A stretch of 43,459 bases of DNA from Siccirubricoccus soli (GCF_024178315.1 NZ_JAMZIK010000091.1:1-43459); one strand, 5' to 3'; positions 1 through 7,901 are shown, counted from the first letter of the stretch. Translations and numbers: made by a program. The notes: a model not told the origin generated them from the sequence alone.

Positions 1-336
1 GACCGCCGGGGGCGGCGCCACGGCCGCCGGCTCCGATGCCGGCGGCACCGCGAGGACCGGGGGCGACGGGGCCGGCGCCTCGGGCGGGGGCGGCGCCTCC
101 ACCAGCATCTCCTCCGTCAGGGGCAGGGCCTCGGCCTCCGGCTCCTCACCCGCGGGCTTCGGGACCGGCGGCGGCGCGGCGGCTGCGGCGCCCTGGCCCG
201 GCTCCTCCTCGTTCAGGATGCGGCGGATGGAGGCCAGGATGTCCTCCATGCTCGGGTCGCCCTGGATCGCCCCGCCCTGGGCGGGCCCCTGGGGCGGCTG
301 GGCGCCGCCGGGCGGCGAGGCGGCGCCCCCGGACAT
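1..336 (-). CDS. popZ: PopZ / DUF2497 polar organizing protein (partial, C-terminus beyond window)
   Basis: The first 112 codons are visible; the gene runs off the left edge. PopZ forms the cell-pole scaffold that tethers ParB-parS and polar signalling proteins in alphaproteobacteria. After a short Gly/Ala/Pro/Gln-rich N-terminus, residues 29-45 read SMEDILASIRRILNEEE, the N-terminal signature helix of the DUF2497/PopZ family. It is followed by a long Pro/Ala/Glu-rich stretch that fits the disordered acidic spacer of PopZ. The oligomerisation domain at the C-terminus is not in the window. The start ATG shares one base with the TGA of the upstream tolC gene (TGATG), so the two are probably translationally coupled. 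This gene is often a neighbour of tolC and valS in the group (known synteny). Family assignment is strong; the full function cannot be checked here. Confidence 0.85.
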   Translation of the reverse strand, partial: MSGGAASPPGGAQPPQGPAQGGAIQGDPSMEDILASIRRILNEEEPGQGAAAAAPPPVPKPAGEEPEAEALPLTEEMLVEAPPPPEAPAPSPPVLAVPPASEPAAVAPPPAV

Positions 337-1739
337 CAGCGGCGTTCCGTCACATTGGAGTAGTCGCCGAGCCCGATCCAGCGGTTGCGCACCGCGTTGT
401 AGTAAGCCCGGGCATCATAGGGCTCCACCGCCAGGCCGAGGTCGAGCGCCGTGAGCCGGCCGATCGCCGCCGCCAGGGTGTAGGATTGCGACACCACGGT
501 GGACAGGGCCTGCACCAGGCTGGTGCGGGCGTTCAGCAATTCCTGCTCGGCATTCAGCACGTCGAGGGTGGTGCGGCTGCCGACGATCGCCTCGCGCTGC
601 ACGCCGTCCAGCGCGATCTCGGCGGCGCGAATCTGCGCCCGCACGGCGTCGACCTGCGCCTTGGAGCTCTGGAGCTGCTCGAAGGCCTGGGTGGCCGCCT
701 GCACCACGGTGCGGCGCTGCTCGTCCACCACCTGCCGCGCCTGCTGGGCGGATTGCCGGGCCTGGCGCACCGCCGAATACTCCGCGCCACCCTGGTAGAT
801 CGGCACGGTCACGTTCGCCGTCACCTGGCTGTAGGTGGAGCGCAGCTGGTCCGCCGTGCTGACCAGGCTGTTGTCTGAGCGCTGGGCCGTGCCCTGCACG
901 CTGATCTGCGGCAGGAGCTGGGAGATCTGGATGTTGATATTGTCCCGCGCCCCGGCCTCGTCGAACAGCGCGGCGACCACGGTGGGGTTGTTGGTGGCGG
1001 CCGCCTGGGCGGCCTCCTGCGCGGTGGTCACCGGCTGGCGCAGCGGCTGCGGCGCCGTCAGCCGCTGCGGCACGGCGCCGACCAGGCGCTGGAAGGTGGC
1101 GCGGCTGATCTGCAGATTGCCTTCCGCCTGGGAGCGAGAGGAGCGGGCACCGGCCAGGCGGGATTCCGCCTGCGCCACGTCGGTGCGGGTGATCTCGCCG
1201 ACGCGGAAGCGCTCATTGGTCGCGCGGAGCTGTTCGGACAGCACCTGCTCATTGTTGATGTTGAGCCGCAGCAGCTCCTGGTCCCGAATCACGGCGACAT
1301 AAGCGGTGACGGTGTCCTGCATCACCTGCTGCTCGGTGGCCAGCAGCCGGGCGCGCTGGGCAAGCACCTGGTTCTCCGCCCGGCGGGTGGAGGCCACGGT
1401 GCGGCCGCCGCGGAACACCGGCTGGGTGATGGTGATGCCGTTCTGATAGATGCCGCGCTCGAAATGCCCGGTGGAGACAAGGTCGTTGGTGCGGCTGCGG
1501 ACATGCACATCCGCGGCGGAGGTCGTGCTGTTGATGGTGACGGTGGGGCGCCAGCCGGCCAGGGCCTGCGGCACGTTCTCATCCACCGCCCGCAGATTGG
1601 CGCGGGCCGAGAGCAGAGTCGGGTTGTTGGCATAGGCCATGGCCAGCGCCTCGGCCAGGGTCTGCGCCCTGGCCGCCGAGGAGAAGGCGGCCGGCGCCAG
1701 CAGCGCAGCCAGGGCCAGGGCGGGGCGGGAAAGCGTCAT
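336..1739 (-). CDS. tolC: TolC-family outer membrane efflux / type I secretion protein
   Basis: A 467-residue outer membrane channel subunit. TolC trimers span the outer membrane and periplasm and work with inner-membrane pumps (RND, ABC type I). The start chosen is the ATG giving MTLSRPALALAALLAPAAF, a typical signal peptide ending near SSAARAQ; the longer reading frame upstream has no such feature. The mature N-terminus TLAEALAMAYANNPTLLSAR is the classic first helix of the OEP repeat. Two such repeats, rich in Ala/Gln/Arg coiled coil, follow with the usual spacing, and a segment near residue 400 (REAIVGSRTTLDVLNAEQEL) marks the second repeat. The length matches the family (430-490). The gene lies about 70 bp downstream of the methyltransferase and overlaps popZ by one base, so the three genes probably form one operon. 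The efflux partner is not in the window. Confidence 0.93.
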   Translation of the reverse strand: MTLSRPALALAALLAPAAFSSAARAQTLAEALAMAYANNPTLLSARANLRAVDENVPQALAGWRPTVTINSTTSAADVHVRSRTNDLVSTGHFERGIYQNGITITQPVFRGGRTVASTRRAENQVLAQRARLLATEQQVMQDTVTAYVAVIRDQELLRLNINNEQVLSEQLRATNERFRVGEITRTDVAQAESRLAGARSSRSQAEGNLQISRATFQRLVGAVPQRLTAPQPLRQPVTTAQEAAQAAATNNPTVVAALFDEAGARDNINIQISQLLPQISVQGTAQRSDNSLVSTADQLRSTYSQVTANVTVPIYQGGAEYSAVRQARQSAQQARQVVDEQRRTVVQAATQAFEQLQSSKAQVDAVRAQIRAAEIALDGVQREAIVGSRTTLDVLNAEQELLNARTSLVQALSTVVSQSYTLAAAIGRLTALDLGLAVEPYDARAYYNAVRNRWIGLGDYSNVTERR

Positions 1740-1812
1740 CTTGTCCCTATCCTTGCATCGCAGCCTTGCCGCCGAGTGAAGACGCCGGTCGGCGCCGCGG
1801 CGGCAGGCGCGG

Positions 1813-2469
1813 TCAGAACACGAAGCTGGGAGCAGGCTGGAACTCCGGCAAGGCGGGGGCGGCACAATCGAAGGCCGGCACCAGGCTGAAGGTGCCGCCG
1901 ATGCGGCGGCCGAGCATGGCATGGCCCTGCCGCCCGCCCACCGCCAGCACCGTCGCGAGGCGCCCGCCCTCGGCGAGCTGGTCGCTGATGGCGGCCGGAA
2001 TCTCCGGCACCTCGCCCTCGATCAGGATAACGTCGTAGGGCGCGCCGGCGGGGTGCCCGGCGGTCGGGCTGCCGGCTTCCAGCCGCACCATGCCGGCGGG
2101 CAGCGTCGCGGCCCAGGCGGCGCGGGCCAGGCCCGCCAGCCCCGGATCGGCTTCCATCGCCACCACGCGCACCCCGGCATGGCCGAGGCAGGCCGCGCCA
2201 TAGCCGGTGCCGGCACCGAGGACGAGGCCGCGGTCGCCCGGCCGCGGCTCCAGCAATTGCAGCAGGCGGGCGATCACCATGGGCTGCAGCATGGCGCGGC
2301 CGCCGGGCAGCGGCACATCCTCATCGGCATAGGCGCGGCTCTGCAGTTGCGGCGGCAGGAATGCCTCCCGCCTCAGGCTGCGCATCGCGTCCAGCACCCG
2401 CGGATCCGTCACCCGGTTCGGGCGAAGCTGCCCATCCACCATGCGGCGCCGCGCTTCGGCGTAGTCCAT
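1813..2469 (-). CDS. Protein-L-isoaspartate O-methyltransferase family protein
   Basis: A 218-residue SAM-dependent methyltransferase of the PCMT family, which methylates isoaspartyl residues in damaged proteins. The SAM-binding motif I is visible as LVLGAGTGYGAACLG, followed by an acidic residue at the end of the next strand (VVAMEAD) and the motif around YDVILIEGEVPEIP. The N-terminal part (ARRRMVDGQLRPNRVTDPRV) is typical of the alphaproteobacterial branch next to tolC. That branch often departs from E. coli Pcm in the substrate loop, so isoaspartyl repair is likely but not certain. The start ATG has a near-perfect Shine-Dalgarno sequence (AAGGAGGT) about 8 bases upstream; the longer frame extends into the tRNA promoter region and is not used. 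It is probably the first gene of the operon with tolC and popZ. Confidence 0.88.
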   Translation of the reverse strand: MDYAEARRRMVDGQLRPNRVTDPRVLDAMRSLRREAFLPPQLQSRAYADEDVPLPGGRAMLQPMVIARLLQLLEPRPGDRGLVLGAGTGYGAACLGHAGVRVVAMEADPGLAGLARAAWAATLPAGMVRLEAGSPTAGHPAGAPYDVILIEGEVPEIPAAISDQLAEGGRLATVLAVGGRQGHAMLGRRIGGTFSLVPAFDCAAPALPEFQPAPSFVF

Positions 2470-2648
2470 GCGGCAGGAACCTCCTTGGCCAGCGCCAGCC
2501 TTGGGCCGGAACCGCCAAGGCCCCGATCGCTGGCTCGACATCTCCGATACCGCCTCGGCCAGGGTGCAACCCGGCCCGGCGGCAACCAGTGCGCGGTTAT
2601 AGGGGGCGGCCGGGGCGGACGCCAAGCGCCCGCGTGTTGCAGCGCAGC

Positions 2649-2677
2649 TTGACCTCCCCGCGCGCCGGCCCGATAGA
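2649..2677 (+). promoter_or_regulatory. Predicted sigma-70 promoter for tRNA-Cys
   Basis: TTGACC (2649-2654) and GATAGA (2672-2677) are separated by 17 bases and lie about 38 bases before the mature tRNA-Cys. The -35 box matches the consensus TTGACA in five of six positions. This is a sequence match only. Confidence 0.5.
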
Positions 2678-2714
2678 GGGCCGCGTCGCCGGACCACCCG
2701 GCGGCGCGTGCGAT

Positions 2715-2788
2715 GGTCCGGTGGCCGAGTGGTCAGGCACAGGTCTGCAAAACCTGCTACGGCGGTTCAATTCCGCCCCGGACCTCCA
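2715..2788 (+). tRNA. tRNA-Cys (anticodon GCA)
   Basis: Cloverleaf seen directly: acceptor stem GGTCCGG (2715-2721) pairs with CCGGACC (2778-2784). The anticodon stem CAGGT/ACCTG (2740-2744 and 2752-2756) carries loop CTGCAAA with anticodon GCA at 2747-2749. The T arm GGCGG-TTCAATT-CCGCC follows. The 3' CCA is encoded (2786-2788). Confidence 0.96.
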
Positions 2789-2863
2789 ATCGCACGATGC
2801 TTCCGCCTGGCGGGGGCTTCCTTCCGTGGCGTCGCCCTGTTATAGGCGCCGCCCACTGGCTGA

Positions 2864-2938
2864 TCCGGCGTGGCGCAGCGGTAGCGCAGCGGACTGTTAA
2901 TCCGTTGGTCGTTGGTTCGAATCCAACCGCCGGAGCCA
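2864..2938 (+). tRNA. tRNA-Asn (anticodon GTT)
   Basis: Acceptor stem TCCGGCG (2864-2870) pairs with CGCCGGA (2928-2934). The anticodon loop CTGTTAA has GTT at 2896-2898 within stem GCGGA/TCCGT. The T arm GTTGG-TTCGAAT-CCAAC and an encoded CCA (2936-2938) are present. It lies 75 bases after tRNA-Cys and may be co-transcribed; a TTATAG about 20 bases upstream could be its own -10 box. Confidence 0.96.
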
Positions 2939-2960
2939 TTTTTCCCCATAAGGCTACAGG

Positions 2961-4643
2961 ATGCAGGCAGGCGGTTCCGTCCCGGATGCGATGGGGCCGC
3001 GGGCCCGTGCGATCATGCTGGCGGCAGGGCTCGCCAGCCTCATCCTCTTCTTCCGCCACCAGCTCGCGGATGGCTTCGCCCTGCTGCTGGGGGACCGGCA
3101 CGACGCGGTCATCGCGCTCTCCATCATGGAGCATTGGTGGAACGTGCTGCGGGGGCTGCAGCCCTGGGACGTGACCGGCTACTTCCATCCGGTCCCCGGC
3201 ACCCTCGGCTACAATGACGGCTACCTGGCCTTCAGCCTGCTCTACAGCCTGCCCCGGGCGCTCGGCGCCGATCCCTTCCTGGCCGGGGAGCTGACGAATA
3301 TCGGGCTGCGGGCGCTGGGCTATGGCGCGATGTTCGCCCTGTTGCGGCGGGCGGGGAGGCTGCCCTGGCCGGCGGCCGTGCTGGGGGCGGGGCTCTTCAC
3401 CATCAGCAACAACCTCTACATCCGCGGCAGCCATGCGCAGCTGTTCAGCATCGGGCTGGTGCCGCTGCTGGCCTGGCTGGCGCATGGCGCGGCGGCGGCC
3501 CTGCTGGAAGGGCGGCGCGGCGCGCTGCTGGGCTGGGGGGCGGGGTTCTGCCTCGGCTTCGCCCTGGCGCTGCTGACCGGCTTCTACATGGCCTGGTACT
3601 GTGTCTTCTTCGCCACGGCGCTGCTGCCCTCCTGGCTGATAGTGGCGGGGGCGGAGGGGCGGCGGCGCTTGTGGCAGGGGCTGCGCGCCTGCTGGCTGCC
3701 GCTGCTGCTCCTGGCCGGCCTCGCCCTGCTGCTGAACCTGCCCTTCCTGCGGCTCTACCTGCCCAAGGCCGCCGAGACCGGCATGCATCCCTGGCCGCTG
3801 GTGCTGAGCCATGCGCCGAGCCTGCTCGACGTGATCCATGTGGGGGAGCGGAACCTGCTCTGGGGCTGGCTGGTGCGGGCGCTGAACGGCGCCTTCCGCC
3901 CCGGCTTCCCCTTCTGGTCCGAGCATATGACGGGCTTCCCGCTGCTGCTGCTCGGGCTGTTCATGGCGTCCCTGCTGTGGCTGGCAGGGCCGGCACGGGG
4001 GCTGGACCCGGCACGGCGGCGGCTGTTCCGCGCCGTCGCGATCGCCACGGTGGTGACCTGGGTCCTGACGCTGCGCTTCGGCGAGGTGACGGGCTGGGCG
4101 CTGGTCTATGACTACTTCCCGGGGGGCAAGGCGCCGCGGGTGGTGGCGCGCTACCAGATCTTCCTCGCCGTGCCGGTGGTACTGCTGGCGATGAGCGCGC
4201 TGGCGGCCTGGGCGCCGCGCTGGCCGCGCCCGGCCGTGCTGGCGGCCTGTGCCCTGCTGGTGGCGGAGCAGGTGAACCTCTACGCCCCGCTCTTCCTCGA
4301 CCATCCGCTGGAGGCGGCGCGGCTGGCGGCGGTGCCGCCGCCCCCCGCAGGGTGCCAGGCCTTCTACGTCTCCGCCGCGCGGCAGCAGAGCCGCTTCGGG
4401 GAGGAGGTGGACAACCCCTACAACCACAATACCGAGGCGATGCTGGTGGCGGCTGTGCGGCACATCCCGACCATCAATGGCATCTCCACCTTCAACCCGC
4501 CTGGCTGGCCGGATGGGATTCCGGCGGAGGAAAGCTACCGGCAGGCGGTGCGGGACTGGGCCCGCCGGTGGAACATCGCCGGGCTATGCGCGCTGGACCT
4601 GCAACGCTTCACCTGGAGCGGGCCGGAGGACGAGGCGCCGTAA
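2961..4643 (+). CDS. Polytopic membrane protein, GT-C glycosyltransferase-like
   Basis: A 560-residue integral membrane protein that I do not recognise by name. About ten hydrophobic segments are spread from residue 20 to about 440, followed by a soluble C-terminal part of about 120 residues with Cys/His-containing stretches. An early segment with an acidic residue after the first membrane helix (LLGDRHDAVIALSIMEHWW) and the long loop PVPGTLGYNDGYLAFSLLYS resemble GT-C type lipid-linked-sugar transferases, in which a loop-1 Asp is catalytic. That is inference from layout, not a motif match. It starts 22 bases after tRNA-Asn and ends in a GC-rich intergenic repeat. No cell-envelope glycosylation genes are adjacent, so the substrate is unknown. 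An alternative start is Met11. Confidence 0.7.
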   Translation: MQAGGSVPDAMGPRARAIMLAAGLASLILFFRHQLADGFALLLGDRHDAVIALSIMEHWWNVLRGLQPWDVTGYFHPVPGTLGYNDGYLAFSLLYSLPRALGADPFLAGELTNIGLRALGYGAMFALLRRAGRLPWPAAVLGAGLFTISNNLYIRGSHAQLFSIGLVPLLAWLAHGAAAALLEGRRGALLGWGAGFCLGFALALLTGFYMAWYCVFFATALLPSWLIVAGAEGRRRLWQGLRACWLPLLLLAGLALLLNLPFLRLYLPKAAETGMHPWPLVLSHAPSLLDVIHVGERNLLWGWLVRALNGAFRPGFPFWSEHMTGFPLLLLGLFMASLLWLAGPARGLDPARRRLFRAVAIATVVTWVLTLRFGEVTGWALVYDYFPGGKAPRVVARYQIFLAVPVVLLAMSALAAWAPRWPRPAVLAACALLVAEQVNLYAPLFLDHPLEAARLAAVPPPPAGCQAFYVSAARQQSRFGEEVDNPYNHNTEAMLVAAVRHIPTINGISTFNPPGWPDGIPAEESYRQAVRDWARRWNIAGLCALDLQRFTWSGPEDEAP

Positions 4644-4649
4644 GCCACG

Positions 4650-4840
4650 GGGTTCTGCCCCAAACCCCCGGCAGAGGGCGCCGCCTCCTGCACTCCCGCC
4701 GGGGGTTGGCGGCACTGCCGCCGACCACCCTCTTGTCCCGGCGCGAGTCCGCAGGTTCAACCGTCGGGTCCGAAACTCAGACCGGGGTCCGGGGCCCGGT
4801 CCTGGCCCCGGCGGGGGTGCAGGGGGCAGCGCCCCCTGCT
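4650..4840. repeat. GC-rich dispersed intergenic repeat, copy R1a
   Basis: This contains the core ACCGGGGTCCGGGG preceded by TCGGGTCCGAAAC, shared with copies near 20.6, 33.3 and 41.4 kb. Two strong stem-loops are visible: AACCCCCGGC (4663-4672) with GCCGGGGGTT (4698-4707), and GCAGGGGGC (4819-4827) with GCCCCCTGC (4831-4839). The second hairpin abuts the stop codon of the phnM-like gene. It fills the space between two convergent genes and may act as a two-way terminator. Confidence 0.7.
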
Positions 4841-5967
4841 TAGCCCAGCCGCCGCGCCCCGCCGGCGCCGAGATGCGCCAGTTCCCCGCCGCAGAACACC
4901 GCCACCACATGCGGCCCGGCCGGATCTATCACCACCACATCGCCGCGCAGCCCCTCGGCCAGCCGCCCTCGGTCGCTGAGCTCCGCTGCCGCCGCCGGGT
5001 TGGCCGAGACCAGATCCCAGGCCGCCGCCAGCGACATCTTCCCCCGCCGCGCCATGGCGAAGGGCGCCTCCAGCAGCGCCGGCCAGTGGTAGTCGGAGGC
5101 CAGCACCGTCACGAGCCCCCGCTCCGCCAGCGGCGCCGCGCTGGCCCAGCCGAGATGGCTGCCGCCGCGCACCACATTGGGCGCGCCCATCACCACATGC
5201 TCGCCGGCGGCGCGGGCATCCGCCGCCACCTCCTCCGCCATCGGGAATTCGCAGATCCGGGCGCCGAGGCCGCGGAACAGGGCGCGGTCCTCCAGCGTGG
5301 CGTCGTCATGGCTCAGCATGGGCAGGCCGCGCGCGGCGGCGGCCTCCGCCAGCTTCCGCCGCGTCGCCGGCACCTCGCCGCGCTTCGCCGCCACGCCCTC
5401 GATCAGCGTGCGGAACGCCTCCGGCGTCAGCCCGGCGCGGCCGGCGTATTTCGCCACCTCCTTCGGATTGCCGAGCTTCTTCAGGATAGCGGGCGTATGG
5501 TCGTTGAAGCCGATCAGGTGGACGCGGCCCGCCGCGATATCCGCCAGCGCATCCGGCAGGGCGTCCAGGTTGTCCGCCTCGAAGCGCAGATGCACGCGCA
5601 GGTCGATCGCCGGCTTCGCCGCGTCCAGCGCCGCCATCAGCCCGCGCCAGGCCTCGAGGCTGCGCAGCCCCGGCTCCCAGGAAAGGGTCACGCCCATATA
5701 GGCGGTGGTGATGCCGAGGCCGAGGAGCTGCGACGCCGCATCCCGCACCGCGAAGCCCATGGGGAAGCCGATCCCCGGCCGCGGCTGGATGCTGCGCTCA
5801 TGCGCATCGCCATGGATGTCGATGAGGCCGGGCATGACGAGCAGCCCCGTGGCGTCGAAGCTGCGGCCGCCGCCGGCCTTGGCGATCACGCCGCCCGCCA
5901 GATGCAGCTCGCCCGGATCCAGCGTGCCGTCCTGCAGCACCTGCCCGCCCGCGATCCTCCAGCCCAT
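4840..5967 (-). CDS. Second PhnM-like amidohydrolase (alpha-D-ribose 1-methylphosphonate 5-triphosphate diphosphatase family)
   Basis: A 375-residue amidohydrolase-superfamily enzyme. The family hydrolyses ribose-1-alkylphosphonate 5-triphosphate to the 5-monophosphate and diphosphate before C-P cleavage. Metal-site motifs are present: MPGLIDIHGDAHER (residues 45-58), FNDHTP, LSHDDAT, and the late GAPNVVRGGSHLGW and LASDYHWPALL. The last two closely match the other phnM at 11354-12493 ([25 protein letters not shown]). The N-terminal metal motif differs: HGDAHER here, HTDNLER in the operon copy. The start ATG lies two bases after the stop of phnF, so the two are coupled. Having two PhnM-type enzymes in one cluster is notable. 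This one may act on a different phosphonate intermediate or be a stand-alone paralogue; the sequence alone does not settle its substrate. Confidence 0.85.
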   Translation of the reverse strand: MGWRIAGGQVLQDGTLDPGELHLAGGVIAKAGGGRSFDATGLLVMPGLIDIHGDAHERSIQPRPGIGFPMGFAVRDAASQLLGLGITTAYMGVTLSWEPGLRSLEAWRGLMAALDAAKPAIDLRVHLRFEADNLDALPDALADIAAGRVHLIGFNDHTPAILKKLGNPKEVAKYAGRAGLTPEAFRTLIEGVAAKRGEVPATRRKLAEAAAARGLPMLSHDDATLEDRALFRGLGARICEFPMAEEVAADARAAGEHVVMGAPNVVRGGSHLGWASAAPLAERGLVTVLASDYHWPALLEAPFAMARRGKMSLAAAWDLVSANPAAAAELSDRGRLAEGLRGDVVVIDPAGPHVVAVFCGGELAHLGAGGARRLG

Positions 5968-5969
5968 GC

Positions 5970-6767
5970 TCAGCTCTCCACCACGATCTGCATGCGGCCG
6001 GCGGCGTAGCGGGCGATGCTCGCCTCCACCGGGGCGCCGGCGCCGTCGACATTGACCGATTCCGTCACCAGCACCGGGCGGGACCGCGCCTGCTCCAGCA
6101 GCACCGCCTCCTCCGGCGTCGGCATCCGCGCCGTGATGCGGGTGACGAGGCGGCGATACTCCGGCACGCCGAGCTGCGACAGTGCCTTGGTGACGGAGGC
6201 ATCCTCGGCCAGCAGCGCCGCGATGCGCGGGAAGCGCTCCACCGAGAACCAGTGCGCCCCGACCACCACCGGACGGCCATCCACCAGGCCCAGCCGCTCC
6301 GCCACCACCACCGGCTTGCCGCGGCGGAGCTTCAGCAGCTCCGCGATGGTGCTGTCCGCCACCGTCTCCTCGATGCGGAGGATGCGGCCCTGCGGCTCGC
6401 GGTTCTGCCGGCGGATGGTTTCCGAGAAGCGGGTGCGCGGACCGAGCGGGTAGTCCAGCACATCCTCCGCGACGAAGCTGCCGCGGCCCTGCTCCACCCG
6501 CACCAGGCCGCGGCTTTCCAGCTCCTCCATCGCCCGGCGGACGGTGTGGCGGTTGACGCCGAAGCGGGCGGTCAGCTCCGCCTCGGTCGGCAGGCGGGTG
6601 CCGGGCTCGAGGCTGCCGCCGGCGATCTCGGATTCCAGCGTGCCGGCGATCTGCCGCCAGAGGGCGACGCCCTGGCCACGGGCCAGGGCCGGCGGGGATG
6701 CAAGCGGGCCCGGCCCCGCCTGCGGCCCCGGCTTCGTCGATGGCTTTGTCATGGAAATATCAACCAT
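5970..6767 (-). CDS. phnF: PhnF, GntR/HutC-family repressor of phosphonate genes
   Basis: A 265-residue transcription factor. The N-terminal winged helix-turn-helix spans about residues 35-100 (LPTEAELTARFGVNRHTVRRAMEELESRG, a textbook GntR recognition region). It is followed by a UTRA ligand-binding domain to the end, with the usual HutC/PhnF pattern of paired basic and acidic residues around ERLGLVDGRPVVVGAHWF. PhnF proteins repress C-P lyase or phosphate-uptake genes. The divergent position against phnG and the coupling to a phnM-like gene support that role. The start chosen has AGG about 9 bases upstream; a second in-frame ATG lies 15 bases later. Two inverted repeats in the 78-base divergent gap are candidate operators. 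Confidence in the family is high; the inducer is unknown. Confidence 0.9.
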   Translation of the reverse strand: MVDISMTKPSTKPGPQAGPGPLASPPALARGQGVALWRQIAGTLESEIAGGSLEPGTRLPTEAELTARFGVNRHTVRRAMEELESRGLVRVEQGRGSFVAEDVLDYPLGPRTRFSETIRRQNREPQGRILRIEETVADSTIAELLKLRRGKPVVVAERLGLVDGRPVVVGAHWFSVERFPRIAALLAEDASVTKALSQLGVPEYRRLVTRITARMPTPEEAVLLEQARSRPVLVTESVNVDGAGAPVEASIARYAAGRMQIVVES

Positions 6768-6783
6768 GGCCCGGACCTAGCGT

Positions 6784-6838
6784 GGCTATAGAAAGCTGCA
6801 TAGCCTGCTGGACATACAGATGTCTAGATGATTATGCT
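6784..6838. promoter_or_regulatory. Divergent phnF-phnG control region with two inverted repeats
   Basis: GGCTAT (6784-6789) and ATAGCC (6800-6805) form a 6-bp inverted repeat with a 10-base spacer on the phnF side. GACAT (6811-6815) and ATGTC (6820-6824) form a second with a 4-base spacer. On the phnG side, TGGACA (6809-6814) and TATGCT (6833-6838) make a possible -35/-10 pair with an 18-base spacer, so the second repeat overlaps the -35 box. Such placement fits repression by PhnF, but binding is inferred. Confidence 0.45.
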
Positions 6839-6845
6839 GGGACCC

Positions 6846-7313
6846 ATGAGCAGCGACCTTCCTTCCCTCAGCCCGGAGCAGCAGGCGCGCCGCCGCTGGA
6901 TGGGCATATTGGCGCGGGCCGATGGCGCCGCCATCGCCGCCCGCCTGGACGCCGCCCCGCCCCTGCCGGCGGCCACCCGCCTGCGCGGGCCGGAGACCGG
7001 GCTGGTGATGGCGCGCGGCCGCCAGGGCGGCGACGGCGCCCCCTTCAACCTGGGTGAGATGACCGTCACCCGCTGCTCCGTCCGCGATGCGGAGGGGCGG
7101 GTCGGCCATGCCTATGTCGCCGGCCGCGACCAGCGCCAGGCGGAACTGGCGGCGCGGCTGGACGCCGCCCTGCAGGACCCCGTGCGGCGCCCCGCCCTGC
7201 TGGAAGCGGTAATCGAGCCCCTGGCGGCCGCGCAGGCGGAGCGCGCCGCTGCCATGGCCGCCCGCGCCGCCGCGACCAAGGTGCAGTTCTTCACCATGCA
7301 GACGATGCGTTGA
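6846..7313 (+). CDS. phnG: PhnG, C-P lyase core complex subunit
   Basis: A 155-residue small subunit of the PhnGHIJ core complex. With PhnI and PhnH it forms the nucleosidase/transferase that makes ribose-1-alkylphosphonate 5-triphosphate from ATP and an alkylphosphonate. Recognisable features are RRRWMGILARAD near the N-terminus, FNLGEMTVTRCSVR in the middle, and the C-terminal KVQFFTMQTM, which is typical of PhnG. The length fits the family (about 150). I prefer the ATG at 6846 over the ATG 18 bases upstream because the predicted -10 box ends at 6838; the message would then be short-leadered or leaderless. It is the first gene of the rightward phn operon, 12 bases before phnH. Confidence 0.92.
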   Translation: MSSDLPSLSPEQQARRRWMGILARADGAAIAARLDAAPPLPAATRLRGPETGLVMARGRQGGDGAPFNLGEMTVTRCSVRDAEGRVGHAYVAGRDQRQAELAARLDAALQDPVRRPALLEAVIEPLAAAQAERAAAMAARAAATKVQFFTMQTMR

Positions 7314-7325
7314 GGGGGCGTTGAG

Positions 7326-7901
7326 ATGAGCGAGCTCACCCCCGGCTTCGCCGACCCCGTCCTCGGCGCCCAATCCTGCTTCCGGGCGATCCTGGAAGCC
7401 ATGTCCCGCCCCGGGCGCTTGCAGCGCGTCGCCGGCATCGACCAGCCGCCGGCGCCGCTTGGCGTGGCGGCTGCCGCCACGATGCTGACGCTCGCGGATG
7501 CCGACACGCCGGTCTGGACCGATGCCGGCAGGGCGGCGGAGGACTGGCTGCGCTTCCATGCCGGCTGCCCGCTGGTGGCCTCGCCCGCGGAGGCCGCCTT
7601 CCTACTCGCCACCGGCCGGATGCCGGCCCTCGCCACCCTGGCCCAGGGCAGCGAGGAGGAGCCGCACCGCTCCGCCACCCTGATCGTCGAGGTGAGGACG
7701 CTGGCCGAGACGGTGGGCTGGAAGCTGACCGGCCCCGGGATCGAGACCGAGCACCGGCTGCAGGTGGCAGGGCTGCCGGCGGATTTCCTGCGGCAATGGG
7801 CGGCCAACCGCCGGGGTTTCCCCCGCGGCGTGGATGTGGTGCTGACCGCCGGGCCCTGGCTCGCCGCCTTGCCGCGCACCACCAGGATCGAGGAGGCGTA
7901 G
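7326..7901 (+). CDS. phnH: PhnH, C-P lyase core complex subunit
   Basis: A 191-residue subunit of the PhnGHIJ complex. PhnH is a structural dimer in the core and is needed with PhnG, PhnI and PhnL for the first step of phosphonate breakdown. The sequence begins with the family pattern GFADPVLGAQSCFRAILEAMSRPG, continues with TLADADTPVW and a gate region FHAGCPL, and ends with the typical FPRGVDVVLTAGPWLAALPR. The length is normal (about 195). A GAGGGGG Shine-Dalgarno sequence precedes the ATG. The TAG stop is immediately followed by the ATG of phnI, so translation is probably coupled. Confidence 0.93.
   Translation: MSELTPGFADPVLGAQSCFRAILEAMSRPGRLQRVAGIDQPPAPLGVAAAATMLTLADADTPVWTDAGRAAEDWLRFHAGCPLVASPAEAAFLLATGRMPALATLAQGSEEEPHRSATLIVEVRTLAETVGWKLTGPGIETEHRLQVAGLPADFLRQWAANRRGFPRGVDVVLTAGPWLAALPRTTRIEEA

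Noticed and set aside
2757-4463. 568-codon minus-strand frame covering tRNA-Asn and the membrane protein gene
   Set aside because: It crosses a tRNA and mirrors a gene with clear membrane helices; the translation is His/Gln/Arg-rich low complexity.
4477-6009. 510-codon plus-strand frame opposite the phnM-like gene
   Set aside because: It starts inside the membrane protein gene in another frame, crosses an R1 repeat and is the shadow of a convincing amidohydrolase.
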